Source: Pseudocercospora fijiensis CIRAD86 (lineage: Eukaryota; Ascomycota; Dothideomycetes; Mycosphaerellales; Mycosphaerellaceae). Taken from it: 64,000 bases of DNA. The stretch is taken from assembly GCF_000340215.1 (NCBI RefSeq), contig NW_006921545.1, positions 126,071-190,070 of the forward strand. Reading direction: 5' to 3'. Below the pieces are notes generated by a model. It had not been told where the DNA came from. It ran no database searches and saw nothing but the letters and a program-made list of their open reading frames with translations. A program made the position numbers and the translations under genes. This document shows positions 9,735-21,881 of the stretch, piece by piece (the stretch's first letter is position 1; each line of letters starts with the position of its first letter).

Positions 9735-12700
9735 TCCCTCTACTTAGCTATCTAGCCGTAAACTAAATAGCTAAGTCCTAATCCTTCTTAATCGTTTTTA
9801 TCCCTAGGACTCGTTTTACGTTTTCTTCGAACTTCCCTTTTATTAGGGATTTAGTAAAGAAGTCCGCGATTTAGTCCTTTGTTAGAATATACTTTATATC
9901 GACTAGCTTATCTTTAACTAGTTCCCGTACGTAGTATACCGCTACGTCGATATATTTCGTTCTAGAATAAAATTTAGGACTTCGTACTAAAGCGATAGCC
10001 GCCTTATTATCCCTATAGATAGTCGTAGGTTCTTTATAGTCGTCTTCCGGAAGGTATACGACTTACTCGAGGAGACTTCGGATCTAAATAGCTTCTTTTG
10101 TAACGTAGGATAGCGCTAAGTATTCGGCTTCTATAGTAGTAGTTATTACGGACCTTTATAGTTTAGTAGACTAAGATATAGGTCCGCCGGCTAATAGGGA
10201 TATATATCCTATCGTTAACTTCCTATTCGAGTCCGCCGCGTAATCCGAATCGGTATAGATAACCGGTAGACGAGTAACTAGAGTACCTATATTGTTTTCG
10301 TTCTTCGGGATAGGACTATACTTTATATAGTAGTCCCGAGTGTTCCCTAGGTATCTAAGGCTATAGATACCTCCGTCGTAGTATCTCCTAGCCGGATTTA
10401 CCGTAGATTAGCTTAGTCTTTACGTTAGAAAAGATATATCCGGCCTCCTAGCTCGTACGGTCTAATTTAGTTTTCCGATAACTAGTTAGTATCTCCGGAC
10501 GTCTACTACCTCCTCGTCCTTCGTTATAGGTAGTAAATTCGTATATCCGGTTACCGGAGTCGATACTCGGAAGGTTTCGTTCAGATCTAAGCCCTCTTCT
10601 CTAAGCGTATTTTCGATATAGTGCCTTTAATCTAGTAGTATAGATCCGTCGGCCTCTCTCTCGATTCGTACGCCTAGTATAAACTTAGCGGGACCTAGAT
10701 CCTTTATTCCGAACCTCTATATAAGTACGTCCTTTAGCGGTTTAACCTCCGCTTCTATCTTCGCTAGTATAATAAAATCGTCGACGTATAACGAGACTAT
10801 AAAGTACTATATAGGCAGGTACTACCTAAGGGTTACCGAGCGAAGCGAGACCTAAGCGAAATAACCGTTAGAAGTCGTTACTATATTGCTATAGGACTAT
10901 ATCGTAATATATATCGTAGCGGTATATCGTAATAGGGTACCGTAGTATTATTGTCGTAATATCGTTATCGCTATAGCGTTATATTATCGCAGTCCTAAGG
11001 AAGAAGTTACGTAGGGGGGACATTTTAATTTCTTCTAATTAGAGGCCGAGCCTAAATTTATAGTAGCGGTTCTTAAGATTAAACCCCCGGCAAATACCTT
11101 ATACGTAACGCAACTACTTCTAACTATTATTCCGCTTAGCTTGTAAATAGATAATACCTCCGTATCCTCGTTATAAGCTCCTCGAATACTTTAGCTTATA
11201 CCTATTTACTTCGCTTCGCGCGGATTAGCGTATAGTCGCTATTAACGAAGACCGATTAATCCGCGGGTATAGCGTAGAAGTCGTATTCTTTAAAGAAAGC
11301 TATAATAGCTTTATTCTAAACTCGTCCGGATTGTTTTAGTCCTAGTACTCCTTTTAGGAGTTTAAGTACCTTATTAGTTTCGGGAACGTCTAGGCCTTCT
11401 AGGATAGCTAGGTAGACTTCGTCCGTTAGTTCTCCGAGTAGGTAGGTACTTACTACGTCTATTTGGAATACAGCAAGTCCTTTACTAGCGGCAATAGCTA
11501 GGAGAAGGTATAGGCTTTCGAGACGTATTACTAGAGAGAACGTCTTAAAGTAGTCGATTCCGTAGCGTTACGTAAAGCCCTTTCCTGCTAATCTCGCTTT
11601 AAACTTATCGATTTGTCTATTCGGTAGAATCTTTGCTTTAAACCCCTATTTTAGAATAATAATATTTATTTACCCTTTTCCGCCTTTTAGCCTAGGGTAG
11701 TTAGGAACCTCGTAGGTATTATTAGCCGTTAAGGACTCGATATATTCTTTAATAGCGTCTTTCTCTTCTCGGGAGTAAGGGTCGTTAATAGCTTCCGTAT
11801 AGGTCTCGGGAATAGGTATTTCGAAGGCCCTTCGATAGTCGGCTTTTAGAGCCGCTAGCCCTATCTCGTCCCTTAGTCTCTTTAGTACTTTAGAGACTCT
11901 CGTAGTCCTTCTTAGTCCTTCTTCGTCTATATTTAAAGCCGTAGGAGTAGTAAATAGTTCTCGAGTTATTCTACCGTTATTATTAAAACTATCTTCTTCG
12001 TCTTCTAGTTTTAGAGTATTATCTTTAGCTTTAGAATCTCCCTCTATTTCCTTAGATCTTACTTTATCTAGGAGATCGATATCGTCGTCGTTATCTATAA
12101 TAGGCCGTAGGGTAGGTAGCTCTTCTCCGGATAGTAGACTACTTCCTTTAGTCGATTCGTCGAATTTAACGCTAGTATAGATCCTAATAGTATTCGTCTT
12201 AGGATTATAGATCCTATACTATTTCGTAGACTTCGTATATCGGACGAAGATTCCTAGAAATACTATATTTCCTAGCTTAACTTTCCTTTTCTCTTTAGGA
12301 ATAAACAGATAGGCTAGATAGCCGAATACCCGTAAGTATTCTCCGCTAAGCTTTCTTCCGGTATAGAGCTCCTTAGGAGTTTTATCTCTTCTTTAAATAG
12401 ATAGCCTATTCTGTAGATAGGTAATCGTATAGGCCGCTTTACTCTAAAATCGTTTAAGTAATCCGGATTCTTCTAAAGCCGCCCGTATCTTAGTTATAAT
12501 AGTACGGTTTTGTCTCCCTATTATTCTATTTTTTTCTAGAGTATAGGGCGTCGTTATTTCGATTCGTAGTCCTAGATAGGCCTTAAGAGCTTTAAAAAGC
12601 TCCGGAGCGTTATCGATTCTCACGGCTATTAGTTTCTTCCTAGTTTTAAGTTTAGCCTCGTCTTTCTAAGCCTTAAAGGCTTCGTATACGCTACTTCAAT

Positions 12701-14400
12701 AGCGAGTAAGATAGATATCTAGCCGTCTCGAAGCGTCGTCTATAACCGTTAGTATATACCTAATTCCCCCTAAGGTACTATACTTATTCGGATCCTAAAA
12801 ATCGATATATACCCTTTCTAGATAATAGTCTAACTTTTTAGGTTCTCCTCGAATTTATCTTCTATTAGACTTTATAGTAATATAATTGTCGTAAGACTTA
12901 TTTAATATCGAAAGCTCCGGGACCCCTAGTAGTACTTTATATATATTACGTTGTTTTTCGTCTTATAGATATCCTAGGCGTCGATAATAAAGTAGCGTAG
13001 TACCTTAAGTCGTAGTAGTAGCTACTCTCGAAGTCTCGATAGATCCGGATTCCTTTAGAGCGTAGAATCTTCCGACGCGTACTCCTTTATCTAGTTCTTT
13101 ATTTTCTCTTCGAAGTATAGCCTCTTCTTTATTAAATAGAGTCTTAATACCTCGTTCCGAGAGTTAGCTTATAGAAAGTAGGTTATAACCGATCTCGGGT
13201 ACGTATATAACGTCCGTAATCGTAGTCGTAATTCCCTTAAACTAGACGAGAATTATACTAGATTCCGTAAGCTTTATTATTTTACCGTTCGCTAGAGTAA
13301 CTTTTCCGGTTTCTTCTTTATAGTCCGTAACGTAGTCCTTATCGTTAGATATATATCTAGAGTATCCGGAGTCTAGAATCTAATCCCCTTTATTAGAAAG
13401 TTAGGTTATAGAATCGATAGCCGTCTACGCCGCGATCTTTAATTCCTTCTTATTTCTTCCTAGTTTCTTCCGTTCTTTTAGTCCTATTTATACTTCCTAT
13501 AGTAATATTTAAAGTGCCCGACCTTTTAGTAATAGTAATAGGTCTTTCCTTTAGCTATATTAGGTATATTAGGTATATTGCCCTTCTTTCCGTTACTAGC
13601 CTTATCTTTCGCTAAATCCTTAGTATATCGAGCTACTACCTTATCGCTTTTAGAAGTCGTAATAGTATATTTAACGTCCCGTAGTCGTTAAACTAGTTCC
13701 TCGTAGGAAAGAGTAGATAAACTAGCCGCCTTTAAAGCGAATATAGTAGACGAATACTCTTCTCCTAAGGACGAAGTAAGGACTGCCTTCTTAGAGGCCT
13801 CTAAGGGGGTTTCGTCTTTATCCGCGGCCTTAATCTCGGATTAGATTTACGTAAGAGCTAAAGCCGTAGTATCGATATCTTTAAGGGCTTTAAAAGAGTA
13901 GAAACGGAAGAGGAGCGTCGTAACCTATTCCCTAATTAATACCTCGCTTCCTTCCTTTGTTTTTTTTGTTATCTCCTTAGTCGTACGTAATCCTAGGAGG
14001 TATATACGCTTATCCCCGGCCGTAGACTTAATAAACGTAACTGCTTTTACGTCTTCTATTTTAGCTTTTCTTAGCTTAGCCGTATCTCGGCTTATAGATT
14101 CCGGTATACCGTTTCTATACTTCTAAAGGCCTTATCCGAAGAGGTGGTTTTGAATTCGATCGATCTGGATAGTATAGTTCTTAGTACTAAGTTACGGAAT
14201 TCCCTTTACTACGCTAATAGTCCTCTCGGTAGTAGATATCTTTGTCGTTAGATTTCTAGACTCGTAGTAGTCGTATCGATAATATTTTTATTTAGTTTGT
14301 ATTAGTCGGTTCTTTTCGTATATAGACTAGCGTTTATAGTAAAGTAAAAATCGTTATATTATTATTATTACAAATTAAACGCTTTTTCTAATTTTTAAAG
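9735..14400 (-). pseudogene. Copia Gag-Pol polyprotein, inactivated by RIP
   Basis: Minus-strand frames show the RNase H signature at about 10060-10260 (YTDSDYAADSNRKLTIGYIS, later ISWSTKL with W as stop, then EAEYLALSYVTKEAIWIRSL). The reverse transcriptase motif LYVDDFIIL is at about 10770-10800. A zinc knuckle at about 13495-13545 has its cysteines turned to tyrosine around KVGHFK. Integrase should lie at about 12400-13400 from element order; I did not fix its catalytic residues. Many TAG codons sit at W and Q positions. Replication activity is lost. Confidence 0.88.
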
Positions 14401-14497
14401 TAGCGTCGGATAAAGGTTAAGCTTACGTAAGCGGATTGCCTAATCGGGTAATTTATTAAACCTTCTCGTTTCTTTACTTACGTTCCGGGTATATAAC

Positions 14498-14686
14498 TAT
14501 TATAGATAAGTAGTAAACCGATAGAATTGCTTACTATTTAAATAAAGGACTTACTAGCTATTTATATACCCTAGCGCTAAGGATTATAAGAGATTACTAA
14601 GCCGTAAGTAAATAATCGTTTAACTTCCTTCTCCTTCTCTTACTTGTAAATCTAACTAGTCTCGTATATTCTCGAGTATTCTTATA
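14498..14686 (-). repeat. 5' LTR of the Copia element
   Basis: It is 189 bp, starts tattatagataagtag and ends tattcttata, and is highly similar to the LTR at 63280-63468 and to the split one at 8674-9733. The downstream internal region in element orientation runs leftwards from 14497. Confidence 0.88.
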
Positions 14687-14691
14687 TCTCG

Positions 14692-17600
14692 TAAAGATAC
14701 TATAATTGCTAAAGAAGCTAGTTATAAAAGATCCGAGTTACGAATACTTAAGGCAGATATACTAGGATCGCCGCTAAAACTATTATTAATAAGTATACGA
14801 AAGGTTTGTTATCGTAGTGCTTAATTTGCTTATAATACGGCCCTGTTAGTAATTGTAGTTTTGCTATATAAGCTAAAGGTACGTATTATCGACGTTTGTT
14901 ATCTTCCGGGCCTTCTAACTAGGCTATCTTTAGTACCGCTACTTCCCGAAGAATCCTTGCCTCTATAATCTTTAGTTAAGCTAAATGTCCGCGTAGATAT
15001 ATCTAAGAGACGAGAAGTATAGGTAGCTAGCTATATAGACTAGCTATAACGTTCTAGCTTAACTACTATTCGCCCTAACTATAGTTCCTACCTACGCTAT
15101 AGTATTTTATATCTTTTCCTCCTTCCGCTTCTACTCGCCGACTACTTTACTAACTATAATATTACACAAATCGTAGAAGTCCCTTTATACTATTAACCTT
15201 AATAGTAATTTAGCTAAAGCTACGGAATATAATAATTTAGAAATTTAATTTCTGTAGTCTTCGAATATAAATAGGAGCGGCAGTCGAGCGAGTATAGGTA
15301 AAGAGACTCTAGCTATAACTATTTCCCTTAATTAAGAGGGCGATATAAGAATTAGAGTAATATTATCGAGAATATCGATCTAGTCGTAGCCTATTTTATT
15401 AAGATTCGGAAGGTAGAATTATAAGAAGGAGGAGGCTTAAGATTAATATTTATAGAGTATTATAGTCTTATTAGTTATAGTAACAATAGTGCTATTTATA
15501 CGGATGTAAAGCTAGATATATAATAACCTACTCGCTATAAGTGTCGCTCTTAGAATAAAGGGGAATATTAGGATTAGAGTAATATTATTAATAATCTAGC
15601 CCTCGTTATAGCCTATTTTATTAAGAAGCGGTTTTTGTTAGTAGCATAAGTATAGGGTCGTATATAACTCGTTATTTCATTAGTTATTCGGTAAAAAGGC
15701 GGATAGGTTATAACCTTGCTCGCTTGCTTAGAGTAATAATAGCTAGGCGCGCTTATAAAGAAGGTATAGGCTCGTACTACTAGTATCTATCTCCCTATAT
15801 TAGTTCTACTCTCTAATAGTAATATACGTACGAAGTACGTAAAGGAAAAGGCAGAGACATCTAGTTTAGCTTCTATATAATATATACGCCGAGCTTAAAG
15901 TATACCGAAGGGTATCTTTCGTTGCCTTATATAGATTTCTTTCTCTAGGCTACTATAGCATTGTACCGTATACGTACGTTGCTACTAGACATTGTTAGCT
16001 ATACTACTATAGCTAATAGCTAGAAATCTACCTTCTCCTAGATAAGTAAAGCTTTAGTAGGCTCTCTATATAAACAAACTCGCGTAGTAATTTCAACTAT
16101 TAAGCGTAAGCTCGAGGTAAGGACTAAGCCGTTTTAAGCTACTACTATAGATATAGCGTATATAATAGGACTTCTTAGCAAATTCAAGGGCTTAGAGCTA
16201 TACAGTAAGGATTATAAAGGGATCGTATTTAAGAGAGCGGGCTTTCTTAGATAAACGTATATTTTAAGAGCGTAAGACGAATAATATATATCTATATCCT
16301 AGCTACGACTTATTTACCGATTCTTAGAGCTAAAAAGGAAGGGTATCTTATAGGTAGCACATATCGAACTAAGAAGATTCAGGGTCCGGTTTCTTATTAT
16401 CTTTATATTAAAAGAGTTAGACTAAGTAGCTAACCGTTTATTAGGTAGATAAGTAAGTATACTTATAGTAGAGAAGTTTATAAGCTATAACTACTATAGC
16501 CTAGCTACTCTTTCGATTCTAGGGCTAGTATAGATACAAGTATAGTAGTAGTTAATAGTATTTACGGCTAGTAAAGTTACGGTCCTTTCTAGAAAGTATC
16601 GAATATAAATTAAATATATAAGCGGTACTACGGCAATAGTAGATAGATTAAGGATATAGTCTTCTTCTCTAATATAGGTTCTAAATCTCCGGCGAGAACT
16701 TATAGGGCGCTATAGGCTAGGATAGTTAAATTCGATTGTATTAGTAAGGACCCGAGAGTATAGATATAGTAAGGATGTAGCGTATAGATAGTATAGCGCT
16801 TATAAGAGGATACGCCCGCGATAATATAAATAGGTAAAGGCGCTATAACGTAAACGTAGTCCTCGAATTTTAGCTTCCTAAACTATAGGAGGATTAAGTA
16901 AAGCTATTCTCTCTTTTTTAATCTATATATCTCTATAGTACGATAGAGGAGGTATAATTAGACGCTCTAAGAAGGTAATGCCTCGATTCTACTAGAGCAA
17001 TATACTAGTACTAACGTCTAGAGTATAGACGAAGCGATAACCCGTTATATAGGATATCTATCTTCTACTAGGATTACTACTAGATAACTTATAGAGAAGG
17101 ATATACTAGCTAGGAATAGGGTTAAGAAGCTCTTATAGTATATTACCGACCTCTAGAGCCTTAATACTTACTAGAAATACTATTCGTCGAGTATCTCTAT
17201 AAGAGAACTATAGGTACTACCGCCGGGGTACGATATAAAGTATCTCGCGTTAAAGCTACGAAGGGAGATCGTAATTATAATCTAAATTTCCGGGTAACTT
17301 TCTAGATTTAGAGATATAACCGGTAGTCCTCCTAGTATTATATCTAGAAGGTAGAGGAGTCTATATCCTACGTAACTATTAGATTTTCCTCGTAAAAGGC
17401 ATATAGCGGGGAGCTATAGTCGATAGCTAGTATTATTAAAAGACGCTAAGAAAGCTACGGTAATTATTAAAGTTATTATTCGCAATCCGTTATTATTCTA
17501 TATAAAGATACGTTCTTTAATATTAGACGGTGCTCGCAAAGGTCCTATTCGTAAAGTCTAGGCTACCTATAGTATCGAGATAGTAGCTTTATACGAGCGC

Positions 17601-17939
17601 TAGAGTTATTAGTATTACTATTATTAGGCTATACCTCTATAAAGGCTAAAAACGTCGCTATACTAAACTCGAGGTATATATCGTATAAATATTAGCCGTG
17701 CCGTCTCTAGCTAAAGGAGTAGTCGATTACGAATATAGTAAGCTATACGATCTAGGTTCTAGGCATCCCTTAATAGATAAGAGACTATTAGTATTAGGAC
17801 TTCTAGGAGAAAAATAGTTAAAGAGTAGAATTCTAGTCCTTAGCTACTACTTAGGAAACCGGCAAGTAGTTAGATAGGACTGTAAGGCTTGAAAGCACTA
17901 TATATAGTAAGTTTAACTCTAGTATTCCGGCTTGTGCGC
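14692..17939. repeat. RIP-mutated repeat block with degraded frames, family unknown
   Basis: CA/TG depletion continues to about 17940. Two related segments at about 15331-15410 and 15570-15640 (both containing agcctattttattaag) encode similar peptides, roughly LVVAYFIKxRK, and are an internal duplication. On the plus strand at about 16970-17700 one frame is coherent except for TAG/TAA codons (for example KLRREIVIII, ILDGARKGPIRKV), so a large protein was once encoded. I do not recognise it, and no terminal repeats were found. Confidence 0.5.
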
Positions 17940-20296
17940 TTCTATAACCTAATAAAAGAAGAGACAATTAGCAAAATCGCGATCCGGCGTATGCGATACA
18001 TTAATAGCGTAACAGAGCCGTCGTTTCGCATATAGATACTCGGGCATATGTGACTCCATGCTGCCGTTACACTATGAGTTTTTTTCCTCGAGTGTATAGC
18101 ACGAAAATGCCGTGAGCCTAAATGGCGGTATGCCGGCTGATAGCGACAACCCAAGAGTAACGCTACTGTCGCTGCGCCGCATCCTCATGTTTGCGAGGTT
18201 ACCACTTTTTGATTCCAGGTCTGGTCCCCAGTAAGGCCGACGATCTGATCCAAGGTCCGGTGCCTAGGAGGGTTGAAGGCCTTCCGCTGGTGATGATGGG
18301 GGATTGACGTCTAGAGTTACAGCCGTACTGTGTCGTGAAATGTTCGGATTCGATGCCAGATGTCTCCTCTCTAGGATCTGCCTTGCACAGTTCCAAACTT
18401 CGAGGCCGTATTGGATTTGTAGGCATCAATCTGCGAGTAGGAAAAGCCTTGTCTAAGCCCGGTGCCTGAGCGTCGTCAAGAGGTAGAGCGACATTCGATG
18501 AGGATTGAAAGAGCCAGATCTCAACCGAGGGCAATGTTTCGTTGCAGCAACGAGCTAAGCATGATTTGATGTGGAGCAATGAGGTCAAACAGCGCCCTGT
18601 GAAGACCAGGTCTGATCGGTATCAGAGACTTTGCCTAGATGTGATAAAGGAAAGCCTATCGAGAGTGAACACCACGCATTTCCAAAATCCGAACCCTAGA
18701 CATTTTCCATAACGTTTTCCTTGTAGACATCCTTGCGGAGAGTGTGTCGGTCTTTCGAAGTTTTTGGAGCTCGTTCTGCACCTAGCCCTTTGCAAGTAGA
18801 AAGTGGGCGAACTTTGCATTAGGCTTCAACGCGTGGTCCGATACTCCAGCTGATCTTGTTACGGCCTTCTTCGGCACAAGGGAGAGCGGGGACTCTTTCG
18901 GACTTGCAGCGCGAACTGGGCTCTCGTTTCTTTGGTAAGGCAGGCAATGAATTCGAGTCGAGTGGCAACAGCCGTCGAAGATGGGAGAAGACGAGATTTG
19001 CAGAGAGTGTTAGTGTGGGGACCAGAGAGCTACAGATAGTGTCCACGGAGTGGTGTCTTTGGGAAGGGCAGGGCAGGGCGCAATGGCGGCGGTAGTTGAG
19101 GTGGCGGAGAATGTAATGCCACGCCGAGCCATGGGATCTGTCTTGCCGCACACCTTTGTGAAGGTCCTGACGCGCTACAGGCGTGACACGACTGACAAGC
19201 TGCGCTTGCCATACGACTATGGCCTCCGGGCTGGGGTGCTGCGATGTCTTCATGCTGGCAGAAAGCCTGCAGTACCCTCATCGTGACAGTGCCACAGCCA
19301 CATTGCGCTCTCTTGATGGTATAGTGCTTGAGATGGCATCACTAGGCTCAGCTGCGCTGTGCCGTCGACCAGCCGCTTCCTACTGTTCCTTGCAGCCCGT
19401 TCGCTGTAGTCTGACCGGATTTGCCGTTCGAGCGCTGCTTGGCTCTCGGTGGAGGATGTCATCTCATTCGGGTGAAGACTTGGCCCACGAGTGCCGTGCG
19501 GTGGAGGTTTCTCGCAGTCTTGACTGTCGTATAGCCACAGCGATCGTGACTGTGGGGTGACGGCGATGATAATGAGGTAGCGGGTATGATGAGCAGCAGC
19601 ATCAGATCAAGAGTGGGTGGACCCTTGAGTCAAATCTTGCCAAGCTGAATCCTTTGTCGTTTAGATTGGCGCTTCTTGCCGATTGCTCCACTATTTCAGC
19701 GTTGCGATTCATCTTCAGATTAGTCCGGTCACTTGCTCGTAGCAAATGTCATCAACTCTCTCCGGCCGGAATCCATATTGATCAGCGTCAGGTAGCGACG
19801 GCCTTTGCGGTGTGCGAGTACCTCGCCTTCTTGCATGACCAGATACAGCCGAACATGCTTGGATTCCGTGATATTCTCCGGGTCGCACCGACAACATCCT
19901 CGCTGCCGCAGGCACACCAAGATTGAACACGTTTGTCCCGCGTATCGAAAAAGCTCGAGGCTGGCACAAGAGACAACGATGCTCAAATTCGAGCAATAAG
20001 CTCTGCTCGAACGACTGACGAAAGAACGGTCCATGTATTAGCCTAGGGTAGACATCTTCATTTCAACCTTCCAAAAGCAGCTCCAAGTCAAGACATTGCA
20101 AGAACGAATGCATACTGCGACCTTGGCAAGACCCGTACTGCCATTTGAAAGCGCCAGTTCGATGCCAGCGCAGCCTGCTTATATCGAGGTCAAGAAACCA
20201 CCACTTTCACCAACTTCGCAGTCGCTGCATTCGAGAATCGACGACCTCGTTTCTTCGTGAACCACTGTTGAGAATGAAGGTCACATATCACTCTCC

Positions 20297-20533
20297 ATGA
20301 CCGCCGGCTGGTATGCTTCCCCTGTTGCGATGCCTGCCACGCCTGCCATCGAGATCGTAGACACGGTGCGTTCTTGCCAATGCGAAGAGCCAGAAGCCGG
20401 CTTCTGCGGCGAGGACGATCAGAAAGGCACCGTCGCAGATCCTCAAAACGGTCTTCGCATACTGATCATGAACAAGGAATTGATGAATCCATCTACCGGC
20501 CGGCCCACCAATCTTCGCTTCAAGTCGATTTGA
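20297..20533 (+). CDS. Candidate small hypothetical protein, 78 aa
   Basis: ATG in a favourable context (ctctccATGacc) opens 78 codons with an acidic middle and several cysteines (residues about 28-41, RSCQCEEPEAGFC). There is no signal peptide or membrane helix. No competing long frame on the opposite strand was noted here, but the short length and lack of a recognised family keep this tentative. Confidence 0.25.
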   Translation: MTAGWYASPVAMPATPAIEIVDTVRSCQCEEPEAGFCGEDDQKGTVADPQNGLRILIMNKELMNPSTGRPTNLRFKSI

Positions 20534-20978
20534 ATCACTTGCGCTCTACCAATGGAGAGCTCAAGTGCCCGCATCGTCGCCGAAAGCAAAAGCAGCTTAC
20601 GCCAGACGACTTCCAACGGCATCTTTGCTATTCAAATCGCTAGACGTGGATGGCGCCAAGGGAGCGGAAGCAATGAAGACGCCTGGGCATAATGCGCTGT
20701 CGATGCTCTCGTGCATTTGGTGTTCAAGTATACTCGCGCAAGCAGACTGTCAGAACCCAAAGCAAGAAGCTCTATGCACTTTTCGGGACGGCCTTTGGGT
20801 CCAATAGGAAGTGTGCATCCTACAGCGGCGTAGGAGGCCAATCGTTGGCCAGCAAGATCTCGTTCATTATAAGCGTGAGGACGACGAAACATCTCGTTCC
20901 GAGTCTCGAAAGAAACCACCAGTTCTGACAGCACTCGGCATGGTGGAGAGTGCCGTTCAACAATCGTGTTGCCTTCCT

Positions 20979-21092
20979 TCATCAAAGGTGATGAATATTC
21001 TTTGTCTCTCCAGATGTGAGCGCCATTTAACAATAATAGCATCATCGTCCTTGATCAAAGGGAATGAATATTCTTCGTGTCTCCAGATCTGC
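20979..21092. repeat. Direct duplication, period about 72 bases
   Basis: tcatcaaaggtgatgaatattctttgtctctccagatgtg-type sequence at 20979-21019 recurs at about 21051-21091 with few changes (gaatgaatattcttcgtgtctccagatctg). Confidence 0.7.
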
Positions 21093-21881
21093 GGTTTGCC
21101 AGGCGTACGTCGAAAAGAGCTTCGCCCTCTAGGTCCGTTTCGGTTTCAGTCAGCCTGGGAATGTCGTCCGGCTCACAGCGAGACGATATGAAGGTTCGCG
21201 CCGCACGAGATGGGATAGGAAGTCCGCGGAGCTGAAAGGCGCTGCTGATGCAGCTCATGTCGACAAGCATGCCTCATCTGACACGAGTTGGCCCGCACAG
21301 GCGGGATACTCGTGTGGCCTGGGGGATTGTCGAATGATGTGAACGCAGCAAACGGATCAGCGTGCCAAAGTGATGAACGGAATGAGAGGACTGTCTAGTG
21401 CGTCTGAAAAGATCCCGCTGAGGGTAGCCGATATTGATTGAGGCAGTGAGCCTGCTTGAGAGAAAGGAAAGGTGCGCCATTCAAACAATCGTCAGGTCCA
21501 TATCTACTTCGATCAGAAAGTAGATTGGGTGGCAGTCGCAGAAAAGCACGCAACGTGACCCGTCCAAACACGACCAGTCCACACATGGCCAGTCCAAATA
21601 CGACAAGCGGGCAACTGACGTCGACCTCTTCTTTCCTTCGACCGTATCTCATGCGAAACCACGGAGACAGTTCGTCCCAGCACCAGAAGTAGAACGGAAA
21701 ACTTGGAAGGCGAAGTCGTCAAGACTTTGTTGATGTTAGACCAGCAGGCCGAAGTCTCGAAGGCGGACAAGGAAGGAGGAAGGCCGGCCATGCTGTCTAA
21801 TAGGCAGTACTTTGATTGATGAGCTGCTCACAGGCCGAGGCAAGCGATCCCATGCACAGCATTTCCACCATCGTCAACTTT

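Larger units (their letters stand above)
8674..14686 (-). mobile_element. Copia-type LTR retrotransposon, RIP-killed, with a nested insertion
   Basis: Two 189-bp LTRs flank the element (left LTR split by an 863-bp insertion). The target duplication is cctcg at 8669-8673 and tctcg at 14687-14691, differing by one RIP-type C-to-T change. LTR ends read TA...TA, as expected if TG...CA was mutated. Without the nested element and its duplicated target site the length is about 5.1 kb, usual for Copia. Polyprotein order on the minus strand is zinc knuckle, integrase region, reverse transcriptase, RNase H, the Copia order. A second family member starts at 63280. Confidence 0.92.
17940..21881. other. 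Non-RIP island 2, left part: no firm gene
   Basis: Composition is ordinary from 17940 onward. Open frames up to 144 codons occur on both strands (for example 18199-18819 and 18819-19253 minus, 19183-19560 plus, 20632-21045 minus), but they overlap, several lack an ATG, and their products look like shadow translations. Short tandem units of about 15 bases (gtccaaacacgaccagtcc type) lie at 21555-21608. Spliced or decayed genes could be hidden; I cannot model one. Confidence 0.45.

Noticed and set aside
18199..19253. Consecutive minus-strand frames (129, 65 and 144 codons)
   Set aside because: The first two are in phase but separated by a stop with no acceptable intron, the first begins at TTG, and the third is in another phase. 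No gene model holds.
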